Source of the DNA: Anas platyrhynchos
Taxonomy: Eukaryota > Chordata > Aves > Anseriformes > Anatidae
Assembly: GCF_047663525.1 (NCBI RefSeq)
Contig: NC_092616.1
Location: 6,384,501-6,448,500 of the forward strand
Length of the DNA stretch: 64,000 bases
Direction: 5' to 3'
Of this stretch, positions 12,701 to 38,417 are shown piece after piece. The first letter of the stretch is position 1. Every line of letters begins with the position of its first letter. The notes beneath the pieces are model-generated. The model saw nothing but the letters and a program-made list of their open reading frames with translations, was not told the DNA's origin and searched no databases. A program made the translations under genes and the position numbers.

Positions 12701-15609
12701 CCAATTTTTTCCCCGCCCCCCCCAAATTTTTTGACCCCCCCCCAAATACTCACGGCTCCCCCCGACGTTGAGCAGCGCCCGGTGCCGCCCCCCCCCCGCC
12801 CCCCCGCAGACGTAGACCCCGGCCTGGGGGGGCCCCACCCTGGGCAGCAGCAGCGCCCCCCCTCCCCAACCCCACCCCCCCCCCCCCCCGCCAGGGCCAG
12901 CAGGGGGGGGCCCCACCACCCCCCCTGACCCCCCCCTGACCCCCCCTGACCCCCCCCGGGCCCCCCCCCCCGGCGCACCCAGAGGATGCGGGGGGGGAGG
13001 GGGCGGGGGGGGAGGGGGGGGAGGGGGGGGCAGGGGGGGGGTCGAAGCAGGGGAGGAGGACGGGGTGGGACACTGGGGGGGTAATTAGGGGTAATTAGTT
13101 AATTAGGGGGGGTAATTAGGGTGATTAATTAATTAAGAGGGTTAATTAGGGTCATTAATTAGGGTCATTCATTAATTAGGGTCATTAATTAGGGTGATTA
13201 ATTAATTAAGAGGGTTAATTAGGGTCATTAATTAGGGTCATTCATTAATTAGGGTCATTAATTAGGGTGATTAATTAATTAAGAGGGTTAATTAGGGTCA
13301 TTAATTAGGGTCATTCATTAATTAGGGTCATTAATTAGGGTCGTTGATTAATTAGGGTCGTTAATTAGGGGTGATTAGGGTCGTTAATTAGGGTAATTAA
13401 TTAATTGGGGTGATTAATTAAGGTAATTAGTAAAGGTTATCGATTAATTGGGGTCATTGATTAGGTGGTTAATTAATTAGGGGTCATTAATTGGGGTCGT
13501 TGATTAATTAGGGTCGTTAATTAGGGGTGATTAGGGTCGTTAATTAGGGTAATTAATTAATTGGGGTGATTAATTAAGGTAATTAGTAAAGGGTATCGAT
13601 TAATTGGGGTCATTGATTAGGTGGTTAATTAATTAGGGGTCATTAATTGGGGTCGTTGATTAATTAGGGTCGTTAATTAGGGGTAATTAGGGTCGTTAAT
13701 TAGGGTAATTAATTAATTGGGGTGATTAATTAAGGTAATTAGTAAAGGGTATCGATTAATTGGGGTCATTGATTAGGTGATTTATTAATTATGGGTCATT
13801 AATTGGGGTCGTTGATTAATTAGGGTCGTTAATTAGGGGTGATTAGGGTCGTTAATTAGGGTAATTAATTAATTGGGGTGATTAATTAAGGTTATTAATT
13901 AAGGTTATCGATTAATTGGGGTCATTGATTAGGTCGTTAATTAATTAGGGTCGTTAATTGGGGGGGTAATTAGGGTCGTTGATTGATTAGGGGAGTTAAT
14001 TAGGGTCATTAATTAGGGTGGTTGATTAGGGTCGTTAATTGATTAGGTTCATGAATTGATTATGGTTATTCATTAGGTTGGTTAATTAGGGTCATTAATT
14101 AATTTTGGTTATGAATTGATTAGGGTCATTAATTAATGGGGGGTCATTAATTGATTAGGTGGTTAATTAGGGTCATTAATTAGGGTCGTTAATTGATTAG
14201 GGTCATTAATTGATTAGGGTCATTAATTGATTAGGGTGGTTGATTAGGGTCATTAATTAATTATGGTCGTTAATTAATTAGAGTCATTAATCGATTAGGG
14301 TCATTAATTGATTGGGGTCATTAATTAGGGTGGTTAATTAGGGTCGTTAGTGAGGGGTGATTAAATGGGGGGGTGATTTTGGAGCGTAATTGGTGGGTTC
14401 ATTAGGGTAATTAATTAATTAGGGTGGTTAATTAGGGTGATTAATGGGGGTGGTTAATTAGGGTCGTTAGTGAGGGGTGATTAAGTGGGGGGGTGATTTT
14501 GGGGGGTAATTGGGGGGGTTAATTAATTGGGGGGTTAATTAGGGTAATTAATTAGGGGGTTCAATTGGGTAATTAATTAGGGGGTTAATTGGGGTAATTA
14601 ATTGGGGGGAATTAATTAGGGGGGGTAATTGGGGGAGGGGGGAAAAAATGGGGGGGGAGAGAGAAAGAGGGGCAGGAGGTCAGGGGGCTGGGGCGAGACC
14701 CCCAAACGGGCCCCCAGCCCCAAAAACCCCAAAACTGACCCAAAAACGACCCCAAAAACCCAAAACCGACCCCCAAAATCCCCCAAACCCCCAAATCATC
14801 TCCAAAATCCCCCAAACCCCCAAATCGACCCCAAAACCCCACGAATGACCCCAAAACCCCATAACCGAACCCCAAAATCCCCCAAACCCCCAAATCGACC
14901 CCAAAATCTCCAAAACCCCATAAATGACCCCAAAACCCCATAACCCCCCCCGGCCCTATAACCGACCCCAAAACCCCATAACCGACCCCAAAAAAACAAA
15001 ACTGACCCCAAAAACGCCCCCCAGAACCCCAAAGCACATAACCGACCCCAAAATCCCAAAATTGACCCCAAAAATCCCCAAAACAACGTAAATGACCCCA
15101 AAAACCCATAACCACCCCCAAAACCCTATAAACGACCCCAAAACCCATGACCCTGTCCCGGGGGGTCCCAATCTCCCCGCCCCCCACCCCACAACCCCCT
15201 ACCCCAAATCCCAACACCCCCAAACCCTAAAACCCCGTAAATCACCCCAAAACCCTATACCCGCCCCAAAAAAACCATAATTGACCCCAAAACCCCATAA
15301 ACAACCCCAAAATCCCACAAATCACCCCAAAACCCGTGACCCTGTCCCGGGGGGTCCCAATCTCCCCGCCCCCCACCCCACAGCCCCGTCCCCCAAATCC
15401 CAACGACCCCAAACCCTAAAACCCCATAAATCACCCCAAAACCCTATAACCGACCCCAAAACCCCATAATTGACCCAAAAACCCCATAAATCACCCCAAA
15501 ACCCTACAAACGCCCCCGTACCTGTGACCTTGACCCTCAGCACCCCCGGGGGGGTCCCGGCCCCCAGCCCCAAAACCAGGAGGGCCCCCAGGACCCTCGC
15601 GGCCGCCAT
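637..15609 (-). CDS. CD19: CD19 B-lymphocyte antigen gene, about 14 coding exons
   Basis: CD19 is the type I membrane signalling subunit of the B-cell co-receptor (with CD21/CD81), lowering the B-cell receptor threshold by recruiting PI3K, VAV and LYN. Exons read from high to low coordinates: signal peptide, Ig-like exons, a transmembrane exon (GLLYLLLGGGVLVGL), a basic stop-transfer exon (RRRRRRQQQQ), then small cytoplasmic exons. Family-specific matches to mammalian CD19 as I know it are FFRVTAPDSPGRYGNVL, an acidic GPEEE...GYEDPDSD exon, DGYENE, GSYENE, GSQPYEDM and the terminal DAGSYENM. Almost every junction is phase 1 GT-AG, and the frame joins across all cytoplasmic exons. YEDM and YENM fit the p85 SH2 consensus. 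Two extracellular exons have length problems in G/C runs. Three Ig-like exons are seen where mammals have two. The cytoplasmic half is near certain; extracellular details are provisional. Confidence 0.93.
712..1545. repeat. CCCCAAATCCCC array in CD19 last intron
   Basis: Units such as CCCCCAAATTCCCCCAAAAT. The same family appears at 8930-10560 and 47465-48975. Confidence 0.85.
1547..1624 (-). CDS. CD19: CD19 cytoplasmic exon with PI3K site YEDM
   Basis: 78 nt, phase 1 to 1: GSQPYEDMGGGGAPRS then APGRAPAPEDG. Mammalian CD19 has GSQSYEDM at this point. YEDM fits the YxxM consensus of p85 SH2 domains. Confidence 0.96.
1632..2668. repeat. CCCCGTGACCCCTC array in CD19 intron
   Basis: A 9-bp base unit (ATGACCCCT) grouped as about 18 bp. 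A longer block with CCCATAACCCCCAATGACCC recurs near 1730, 2090 and 2460, so a higher-order repeat of about 365 bp is present. Confidence 0.85.
2676..2738 (-). CDS. CD19: CD19 small cytoplasmic exon GLQRVLRG
   Basis: 63 nt, phase 1 to 1: LQRVLRGAGERLEGRSEGSA between CCCGCAG and GTGAGC. There is no tyrosine and no clear mammalian counterpart. It is accepted from splice sites, phase and position. Confidence 0.7.
2745..3606. repeat. GGGGCCATTTAGGGGATTTT array in CD19 intron
   Basis: Unit of about 20-22 bp. The G-rich strand is plus, opposite to the preceding intron. Confidence 0.85.
3613..3675 (-). CDS. CD19: CD19 small cytoplasmic exon without tyrosine
   Basis: 63 nt, phase 1 to 1: AGCPPGDRGQLGPGAVRLLA. 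It is placed by its splice sites (CAAG acceptor, GTGAGG donor) and preserved phase. It may correspond to the TQPVARTMDFLSP region of mammals, but similarity is slight. Confidence 0.7.
3790..3837 (-). CDS. CD19: CD19 cytoplasmic exon GSYENE
   Basis: 48 nt, phase 1 to 1: GSYENEPEAAAGRYGAG. It corresponds to the mammalian ESYENEDEEL exon, and a second tyrosine (RYGA) lies near its end. Confidence 0.92.
3842..4676. repeat. GCTATGGGGCAG / GCTATGGGGTGC array in CD19 intron
   Basis: 11-bp-scale unit. The same unit family fills TUFM and ATXN2L introns (25245-26895, 34641-35460, 43020-45050 in complement). Confidence 0.88.
4683..4730 (-). CDS. CD19: CD19 cytoplasmic exon DGYENE
   Basis: 48 nt, phase 1 to 1: DGYENELAVPTARSSIG. 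It parallels mammalian DGSGYENPED. The acceptor is CCCCACAG and the donor GTAACC. Confidence 0.93.
4829..4966 (-). CDS. CD19: CD19 cytoplasmic acidic exon with YEDP
   Basis: PAVGPASPTAQPPVTPP precedes GWGPEEEGEEEEEEEE and GYEDPDSDSPSG. It corresponds to the mammalian GPEEEEGEGYEEPDSE exon, whose tyrosine is a VAV-type site. The glutamate tract is longer here. Confidence 0.95.
4971..5478. repeat. TGTGGGGCAGGA array in CD19 intron
   Basis: Units of about 11 bp, with TGGGTTGGTTATGGGGCAGG recurring in a longer period. Confidence 0.85.
5485..5555 (-). CDS. CD19: CD19 cytoplasmic exon FFRVT...YGNVL
   Basis: FFRVTAPDSPGRYGNVLGPT matches the mammalian FFKVTPP...QYGNVLSLPT exon closely. Length 71, phase 2 in and phase 1 out, both consistent with neighbours. 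It is one of the most diagnostic exons. Confidence 0.96.
5565..5800. repeat. CCCCATAGATC array in CD19 intron
   Basis: CCCCATAGAT units of about 15 bp. Confidence 0.8.
5809..5854 (-). CDS. CD19: CD19 basic stop-transfer exon
   Basis: 46 nt encoding six arginines, four glutamines, then LWDR. It corresponds to the mammalian LRRKRKRM...PTR juxtamembrane segment. The last two bases join the next exon to give RRFF-type spacing. Confidence 0.9.
5885..6588. repeat. CCCCACACCCCCAGC array in CD19 intron
   Basis: Units mixing CCCCACACATC, CCCCACAACC and CCAGCCCCACA. Confidence 0.85.
6591..6695 (-). CDS. CD19: CD19 transmembrane exon
   Basis: 105 nt, phase 1 to 1. LWPSQWGRGGPVAAVG runs into LLYLLLGGGVLVGLRG, matching the juxtamembrane tryptophans and the ...LAYLI...LVGIL pattern of mammalian CD19. 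Confidence 0.92.
6720..7925. repeat. CCCCATGACCCCCC / CCCCATAACC array in CD19 intron
   Basis: Mixed CCCCATAACCCCCC and CCCCTTGACCCC units. It is shared with the ATXN2L intron at 39260-39975. Confidence 0.85.
7933..8838 (-). CDS. CD19: CD19 membrane-proximal Ig-like exon, possibly containing an unrecognised intron
   Basis: Acceptor TTTGCAG is followed by GAVQVWAPPGGWAELPCG (cysteine at 8789-8791). TSVTWWRLG lies near 8720, VTWGEGGGYRCFW has its cysteine at 8572-8574, and NGSGWRDVELEVVGPDG precedes the GTGAGG donor. The outer parts share one frame over 906 nt, but the middle Ig pieces lie in the other frames. About 500 bases between the second cysteine and the last strand are a G-run repeat (AAATTT + G7-8), either a coding expansion or an intron. 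Confidence 0.6.
7990..8470. repeat. G7-8 + TCCCAAATTTT array inside the CD19 membrane-proximal exon
   Basis: Units of about 25-30 bp (GGGGGGTCCCAAATTTTG). All frames are open by composition, so openness does not prove it is coding. Confidence 0.75.
8842..10658. repeat. CCCCAAAATGACCCCAAATC array in CD19 intron
   Basis: The first 80 bases are A/G homopolymer-rich. The rest is built of CCCCAAATCC and CCCCAAAATGACC units. The last 90 bases are CCCCGCCCC-rich. Confidence 0.85.
10665..11000 (-). CDS. CD19: CD19 exon 3: second Ig-like domain with Pro/Thr insert
   Basis: The frame is open and phase 1 at both ends (336 nt). TQYVAVSPGSSLTLRC leads to a proline/threonine-rich stretch with two N-x-T sequons (NET, NLT), then RWFHQG, LRLRHVGRGQAGRYDC and VHVMLGG. 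It resembles the mammalian CD19 segment with APGSTLWLSC and DAGKYYC. The long insert between the first cysteine and the tryptophan is unusual. Confidence 0.85.
11008..11930. repeat. CCAGTATAAA 10-bp array in CD19 intron
   Basis: CCAGTATAAACCAGTATGGA units, with GGTCAGTACGGG variants. It is unlike the other arrays in having no G/C runs, and its 10-bp period equals one helical turn. It contains many TATAAA cores. Confidence 0.88.
11931..12745. repeat. CCCCCCCAAATTTTTTT array in CD19 intron
   Basis: Unit of about 15-18 bp of alternating C and T runs joined by AAA. Confidence 0.85.
12754..13072 (-). CDS. CD19: CD19 exon 2: first Ig-like domain (frame interrupted)
   Basis: Acceptor CCCCCAG and donor GTGAGT flank an Ig-like segment: SHPVLLPCF (B-strand cysteine), RILWVRRG (core tryptophan) and LLLPRVGPPQAGVYVCGG (F strand with G-x-Y-x-C), ending LLNVGGS. 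These pieces lie in different frames. The length of 319 is one more than a multiple of three although both junctions are phase 1, so one net indel sits in the long G runs. Confidence 0.75.
13076..14640. repeat. TTAATTAGGGTCATTAATT array in CD19 intron 1
   Basis: Base unit of about 11 bp. It has two higher-order blocks: one of about 70 bp repeated three times near 13090-13330, and one of about 150 bp (with GTTATCGATTAATTGGGG) repeated four times near 13340-13930. Confidence 0.88.
14700..15515. repeat. CCCCAAAACCCCATAA array in CD19 intron 1
   Basis: Units of CCCCAAAACCC with CATAACCGA. A block with GACCCTGTCCCGGGGGGTCC recurs at about 15147 and 15338, so part is a duplication of about 190 bp. 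Confidence 0.85.
15522..15609 (-). CDS. CD19: CD19 exon 1: signal peptide
   Basis: It encodes MAAARVLGALLVLGLGAG then TPPGVLRVKVT, a classic secretory leader. It ends in phase 1 at a GTACGG donor. I chose the ATG at 15609 because it opens directly on the hydrophobic leader. An in-frame ATG at 15651 would add 14 residues that weaken it. Confidence 0.85.
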
Positions 15610-15774
15610 CACGGCCCTAAAAACCCCGGAACGGCCCCAAAAACTCGTCACGGCCCCAAAAAAAACCCAAAACCGCCTCCCCGGGGACCCCGCAGGTGGC
15701 GCCTGCGAAGGAGGGGGGGGGCGGGGAGGTTTTGGGGTGGATCGGCCTTTTTGAGAGGCGGAGGCCCTATAGGG

Positions 15775-18180
15775 GTTTTGTAAGGCCCTGTAGGGTTTTT
15801 GGAGGTTTTATAGGGTTTTTTAGGCCTTTTAGGGTTTTTTAGGCTTTTTAGGGTTTTTTAGGCCTTTTAGAGTTTTTGGTAGGCCTTATAGGTTTTTTTG
15901 GGCCTTTTAGGGGTTTTTAGGGCTTATAGGATTTTTTGGTAGGCCTTATAGGGTTTTGGGTAGGTTTTATAGGGTTTTGGGTAAGCCTTTTAGGTTTTTT
16001 TAGGCCTTATAGGGTTTTTTAGGCCTTTTAGGGTTTTTTAGGCCTTTTAGGGTTTTTTAGGCCTTTTAGAGTTTTTGGTAGGCCTTATAGGGTTTTTTAG
16101 GGCTTATAGGATTTTTTTGGTAGGCCTTAGGGTTTTTGTGAGGTCCTATAGGATTTTGGGTAGGTTTTATAGGGTTTTAGGTAGGTTTTATAGGGTTTTT
16201 GTAAAGCCCTATAGGGTTTTTGGTAGGTTTTATAGGTTTTTTTTTAGGCCTTTTAGGGGTTTTTGGTAGGCCCTATATGGTTTTTTGGAGGTTTTATAGG
16301 GTTTTGGGTAGGCCTTTTAGGGTTTTTTAGGCCTTATAGGATTTTTTTAGGCTTTATAGGTTTCTTTTTAGGCCTTATAGGGTTTTTGGTAAGCTTATAG
16401 GGTTTTTGGTAAGCCTTTTAGGTGTTTTTTTTTTAGGCCTTTTAGGGTTTTTGGTAGGCCTTATAGGGTTTTTGTGAGGTCCTTTAGGGTTTTTGTACAG
16501 CCCTATAGGGTTTTGGGCAGGTTTTATAGGGTTTTAGGTAGGTTTTATAGGGCTTTTTAGGCCCTTTAGGGTTTTTGGTAGGCCTTATAGGGTTTTTAGG
16601 CCTTATAGGGTTTTTTAGGCCTTATAGTTTTTTTTAGGCCTTATAGGGTTTTTAGTAGGCCTCATAGGGTTTTTGTGAGGCCCTATAGGGTTTTGGGTAG
16701 GTTTTATAGGGCTTTTTAGGCCCTTTTGGGTTTTTGGTAGGCCTTACAGGTCTTTTTAGGCCTTATAGGGTTTTTGGTAGGCTTTATAGGGTTTTGGGTA
16801 GGCCTTTTATGTATTTATTTATTTATTAGGCCTTTTAGGGTTTTGCTAGGCCTTACAGGGGCTTTTTAGGCCTTATAGTGTTTTTTTAGGCCTTATAGGA
16901 TTTTTGGTAGGCCTTATAGGGTTTTTGTGAGGTCCTTTAGGGTTTTTGTACAGCCCTATAGGGTTTTGGGCAGGTTTTATAGGGTTTTTGCAAGGTTTTA
17001 TAGGGCTTTTTGGGCCCTTTAGGGTTTTTGGTAGGCCTTATAGGGTTTTTAGGCCTTATAGGGTTTTTTAGGCCTTATAGTTTTTTTTAGGCCTTATAGG
17101 GTTTTTAGTAGGCCTCATAGGGTTTTTGTGAGGCCCTATAGGGTTTTGGGTAGGTTTTATAGGGCTTTTTAGGCCCTTTTGGGTTTTGGTAGGCCTTACA
17201 GGTCTTTTTAGGCCTTATAGGGTTTTTGGTAGGCTTTATAGGGTTTTGGGTAGGCCTTTTATTTATTTATTTATTTATTAGGCCTTTTAGGGTTTTGGTA
17301 GGCCTTACGGGGCTTTTTAGGCCTTATAGTGGTTTTTAGGCCTTATAGGGTTTTTGGTAGGACGTATAGGGTTTTTTAGGCTTTATAGGGTTTTTTAGGC
17401 CCTATAGTGTTTTTGTAAGGCCCTATAGGGTTTTGGGTAGGTTTTATAGGGTTTTTACAAGGTTTTATAGGCTTTTTAGGCCTTATAGGGTTTTTAGGCC
17501 TTATGGGGTTTTAGGCCTTTAGGGATTTTTTTTAGGCCTTATAGGGTTTTTTAGGCTTTATAGGTTTTTTTAGGCCCTATAGTGTTTTTGTAAGGCCCTA
17601 TAGGGTTTTGGGCAGGTTTTGGAGGGTTTTTGCAAGGTTTTATAGGGCTTTTTAGGCCTTATAGGGTTTTTAGGCCTTATGGGGGTTTTAGGCCTTTTAG
17701 GGATTTTTAGGCCTTATAGGGTTTTTTTTAGGCCTTTTAGGGTTTTTTGGTAGTTTTATAGGGTTATTGGTAGGCCTTACAGTTTTATTTTAGGCCTTTT
17801 AGGGTTTTTGTACGACCTTATAGGGTTTTTGGTAGGCCTTTTAGGGCTTTTTAGGCCTTATAGGATTTTTTAAGCCTTTTGGGATTTTTTTAAGCCTTAT
17901 AGGATATTTATTTGGAGGCCTTTTAGGGTTTTTGGTGGTTTTATAGGGTTTTTGGAAGTTTTATAGGGTTTCTGGTGGTTTTATAGAGTTTTTGGAAGTT
18001 TTATAGGGTTTTTTGTAGTTTTATAGGGTTTTTGGTGGTTTTATAGGGTTTTTGGAAGTTTTATTGATTTTTTTGTAGTTTTATAGGGTTTTTGGAAGTT
18101 TTATAGGGTTTTTGGTAGTTTTATAGGGTTTTTGGAAGTTTTATAGGGTTTTTGGAAGTTTTATAGGTTTTTTGTTCACC
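15775..18180. repeat. TTTTTAGGCCTTATAGGG array between CD19 and TUFM
   Basis: Unit of about 16-20 bp. A higher-order duplication of about 450 bp is visible: the ATTTATTTATTTATT block at about 16807 and 17261 and the AGTAGGCCTCATAGGG block at about 16650 and 17105. Confidence 0.88.
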
Positions 18181-18291
18181 CCTATAGGATTTTTGCCCCC
18201 GATTTTCAGGATTTCCCCTCCCCCCTTTGTTTTTTAACCTATTTGGGTTTTTTTTTGGGTCCCCCCATGGGATTTTTGTTCCCCCCGGTGA

Positions 18292-18299
18292 TGACGTCA
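18292..18299 (+). promoter_or_regulatory. Isolated CRE TGACGTCA in the CD19-TUFM intergenic region
   Basis: TGACGTCACTTCC lies in a short non-repetitive island (about 18180-18330) between two arrays. It could be an upstream TUFM or CD19 element. Confidence 0.4.
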
Positions 18300-18329
18300 C
18301 TTCCCCCCTCCCCCCCGGGGCCATTTTCC

Positions 18330-19145
18330 TGGGGTGGGGGTTGGGGTTTTGGGGCCGTTTATGGGGTTTTGGAGGGTTTTGGGGGTTTATGGGGTTTTGG
18401 GGCGTTTTGGGGGGATTTGGGGTTTATGGGGTGGGTATGGGCAATGGGGTATTTTGGGGTATTTTATGGGATTTTGGGGTATTTTGGGGGGATTTGGGGT
18501 TTATGGGGTGAAGAGAGTTATAGGGTTATGAGGTCAGTGAGGGATTTTGGGGTGATTTTGTGGGATTTTGGGGTGATTTTGTGGGACTTTGGGGCATTTT
18601 GGGGGGATTTGGGGTTTATGGGGTGAGGGGGGTTATAAAGTTATGAATTCTGTGAGGATTTTGGGGTGATTTTGTGGGATTTTAGGGGTATTTTGTGGAT
18701 TTTTGGGGTATTTTATGGGATTTTCGGGGATTTTGTGGGATTTTGGGGTATTTTGGGGGGATTTGGGGTTTATGGGGTGAAGAAGGGTTTTAGGGTAATG
18801 GATATTGTGGGGGATTTTGGGGTGATTTTGTGGAATCTTGGGGGCATTTTATGGAATTTTGGGGTGATTTTGTGGGATTTTGGGGTATTTTATGGGATTT
18901 TGGGGTGATTTTGTGGGATTTTGGGGTATTTTATGGGATTTTGGGGTATTTTGTGGGATTTGGGGGCATTTTATGGGATTTTGGGGTGATTTTGTGGGAT
19001 TTTGGGGTGATTTTGTGGGATTTTGGGGTATTTTATGGGATTTTGGGGTGATTTTGTGAAATTTTGGGGGTGATTTTGTGGAATTTTGGGGCATTTTATA
19101 GGATTTTTGGGTATTTTGTGACATTTTGGGGCATTTTGGGCTATT
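18330..19145. repeat. GGGGTGATTTTGTGGGATTT array upstream of TUFM
   Basis: Units of about 20 bp, ending about 165 bp before the ETS-site array. From 19145 to 19260 the sequence is unique, with GACGAATTATGAC-like segments. Confidence 0.82.
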
Positions 19146-19310
19146 TTTGAGGCGATTATGACAGATTTGGGTGCAATTACGACGAATTATGACAAACTTT
19201 GACGTGATTACGATGAATCTTGAGGCAAATATGACAAATTTTGGGGCAATTCCGTGGGATTTTGGGGCTTTTACGGGGGGTCTGGCGCCCTATGGGGGGG
19301 GCTTGGGGCC

Positions 19311-19508
19311 CCTTCGGCAACTTCCGGCACCCCCGGGGCCCTTCGGCAATTTCCGTCGTCCCTCGGAGCCCCTTCGGGCATTTCCGCCACTCCTCGGCGC
19401 CCCCTTCGGCAACTTCCGGCTTCACTCGGGCCCCTTCGGCAACTTCCGCCCCTCCTCGGCTCCCCCCTTCGGCAACTTCCGCCCCCGCTCGGGTCCCCTT
19501 CGGCGATC
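19311..19508 (+). promoter_or_regulatory. TUFM promoter array of CTTCGGCAACTTCCG units
   Basis: About seven copies of CCCTTCGGCAACTTCCG spaced roughly 29-34 bp. At least two contain ACTTCCGG, the ETS/GABP core in reverse; others read ACTTCCGC or TTTCCG. GABP (NRF-2) controls many nuclear mitochondrial genes, so the array is a plausible enhancer of TUFM. Confidence 0.7.
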
Positions 19509-19533
19509 CGCCCCTGTGCGGAAGCGGGCGGGC

Positions 19534-19541
19534 TGACGTCA
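19534..19541 (+). promoter_or_regulatory. CRE TGACGTCA in TUFM promoter
   Basis: A perfect CREB/ATF palindrome 25 bp before the ATG, directly followed by ACATCCGG (ETS) at 19541-19548. Confidence 0.75.
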
Positions 19542-19565
19542 CATCCGGCGCGGGCGGCGGGCAAG

Positions 19566-36882
<17,317 letters not shown>

Positions 36883-36889
36883 GTTAGGG

Positions 36890-38065
36890 GGGGACAACCA
36901 CGGGGACGACACCGCCACGGGGACAACAACACCGGGACGGGGACACTGGGACACTTAGAGCACCGTGATGGGGACAGCACCGTGACCATGACACCCTGAC
37001 AGTGACACCAGGACAACGACACCGTGACAATGATGACACCGTGATGGGGACAACACCGTGACAGTGACACCGGGACAGAAATGGTACCAGGACAGTGACA
37101 CCCTGACAGTGACAATGCCATGATAGTGACAACACCGTGACGGTGACACCCTGACAGTGATGGTACTGTGATGGTGACACCGTGACAGTGACACCGTGAC
37201 ACTTAGAGAACCATGATGGGGACACCTTGATGGTGACACCATGATGGTGACAACACCGTGACGGTGACACCCTGACAGTGACACTGGGACACTTAGAGCA
37301 CTGTGATGGGGACAACACCGTGACCATGACACCGTGACAGTGACACCATGACAATAATGACACCATGATGGTGACAACACCATGACAGTGACACTGGGAC
37401 AGCAACGGTACTGTGACAGTGACACCGTGACACTTACAGCACCATGATGGTGACACCCTGACAGTGACACTGTGATGGTGACAATACCATGATGGTGACA
37501 CCAGGACACTTACAACACCGGGACAGTGACACCCTGACCATGATGATACTGTGATGGTGACACCGTGATGGGGACACCAGGACAGTGACACCGTGACACT
37601 TAGAGAACCATGATGGGGACACCGTGACGGTGACACTGTGATGGTGACAACGCCGGGACCGTGACACCGTGACAGTGACACCCTGACATCAACGGTACTG
37701 TGATGGTGACACCACAGCAGTTAGGACACCGTGATGGTGACACCACAATGGTGACAACACCGTGACAGTGACACCCTGACAGTGACAATGCCGTGATGGT
37801 GACACCGCGATGGTGACACCATGATGGTGGCAACACCATGACAGTGACACCAGGACAGGACACCATGACGGTGACACTGTGATGGTGACAACACCATGAC
37901 AGTGACACCGACACCCTGACAGTTAGGACACCAGGACAGTGACAACACCACGAGGGTGACACCGTGACAGTGACAGCAGTGACACCATGTCATGACATTG
38001 TGACAGTGACCCCGCGACGGTGACAACACCCCGACGGTGACCCCGCGACGAAGACCCCCCCCCCC
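36890..38065. repeat. GTGACAGTGACACCGTGACA array in TUFM 3' UTR
   Basis: Units of 6-12 bp (GTGACA, GTGACACC, ATGGTGACA) over nearly 1.2 kb, transcribed in TUFM mRNA if the 38218 poly(A) signal is used. It ends in a short C run. Confidence 0.88.
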
Positions 38066-38108
38066 CCCCCCCAACGACACCGTGGACGGTTTAAGTTTAG
38101 TTGAAGGT

Positions 38109-38114
38109 TTTATT
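38109..38114 (-). terminator. ATXN2L poly(A) signal AATAAA
   Basis: Minus-strand AATAAA about 300 nt after the stop, followed by GGTGTCGTTGGGG, a GU-rich downstream element. Cleavage is expected near 38090. Confidence 0.7.
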
Positions 38115-38217
38115 AATTATTTTTTTTTTGCCTTTTTTTTTTTTCCTTTTTTTAAAGTTTTTTCTCTTTTTTTGCATTATTTTTTTGAATTTTTTTTTTC
38201 TTTTTCCTCCTGAACGG

Positions 38218-38223
38218 AATAAA
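38218..38223 (+). terminator. TUFM poly(A) signal AATAAA
   Basis: Plus-strand AATAAA preceded by a long T-rich tract. TGGTGGTTTGTGGTGG about 30 nt downstream is a good GU-rich element. It is the only canonical signal seen between the TUFM stop and the ATXN2L stop. Confidence 0.75.
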
Positions 38224-38224
38224 A

Positions 38225-38417
38225 AGTCCCAGAGCGCGGCGGCAGCGGCGGCTCCCTGGTGGTTTGTGGTGGAGGGGTGCCCCCAAAATCCCTCGTTTTT
38301 CACCCATTTCTTTCCTCCTCCTCCCCGCCCTCGTTTTGGGGCGGTTTCCCTCCCTTTTGCTAATTCTTATAAATAATAGAAAAGGCGGCGGGGCCGCGGC
38401 GCTGCCCGGAGCCGGCG
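38225..38417 (-). other. ATXN2L: ATXN2L 3' UTR, proximal part
   Basis: Unlike its surroundings this stretch is not repetitive. It includes a TATTATTTATAAG segment (38369-38381 area), an AU-rich element-like sequence in the sense strand of ATXN2L. Confidence 0.6.

Noticed and set aside
13076-14640. TTAGGG-like telomeric repeat
   Set aside because: The unit is TTAATTAGGGTCATTAATT, with TTAGGG only by chance and not in tandem.
15610-15651. Upstream in-frame ATG for CD19 (MTSFWGRSGVFRAV)
   Set aside because: The downstream ATG at 15609 gives a typical signal peptide; the longer start adds a non-hydrophobic head.
36955-37962. Minus-strand frames with HGVTVTVSPSRC repeats
   Set aside because: Antisense translation of the GTGACA minisatellite in the TUFM 3' UTR.
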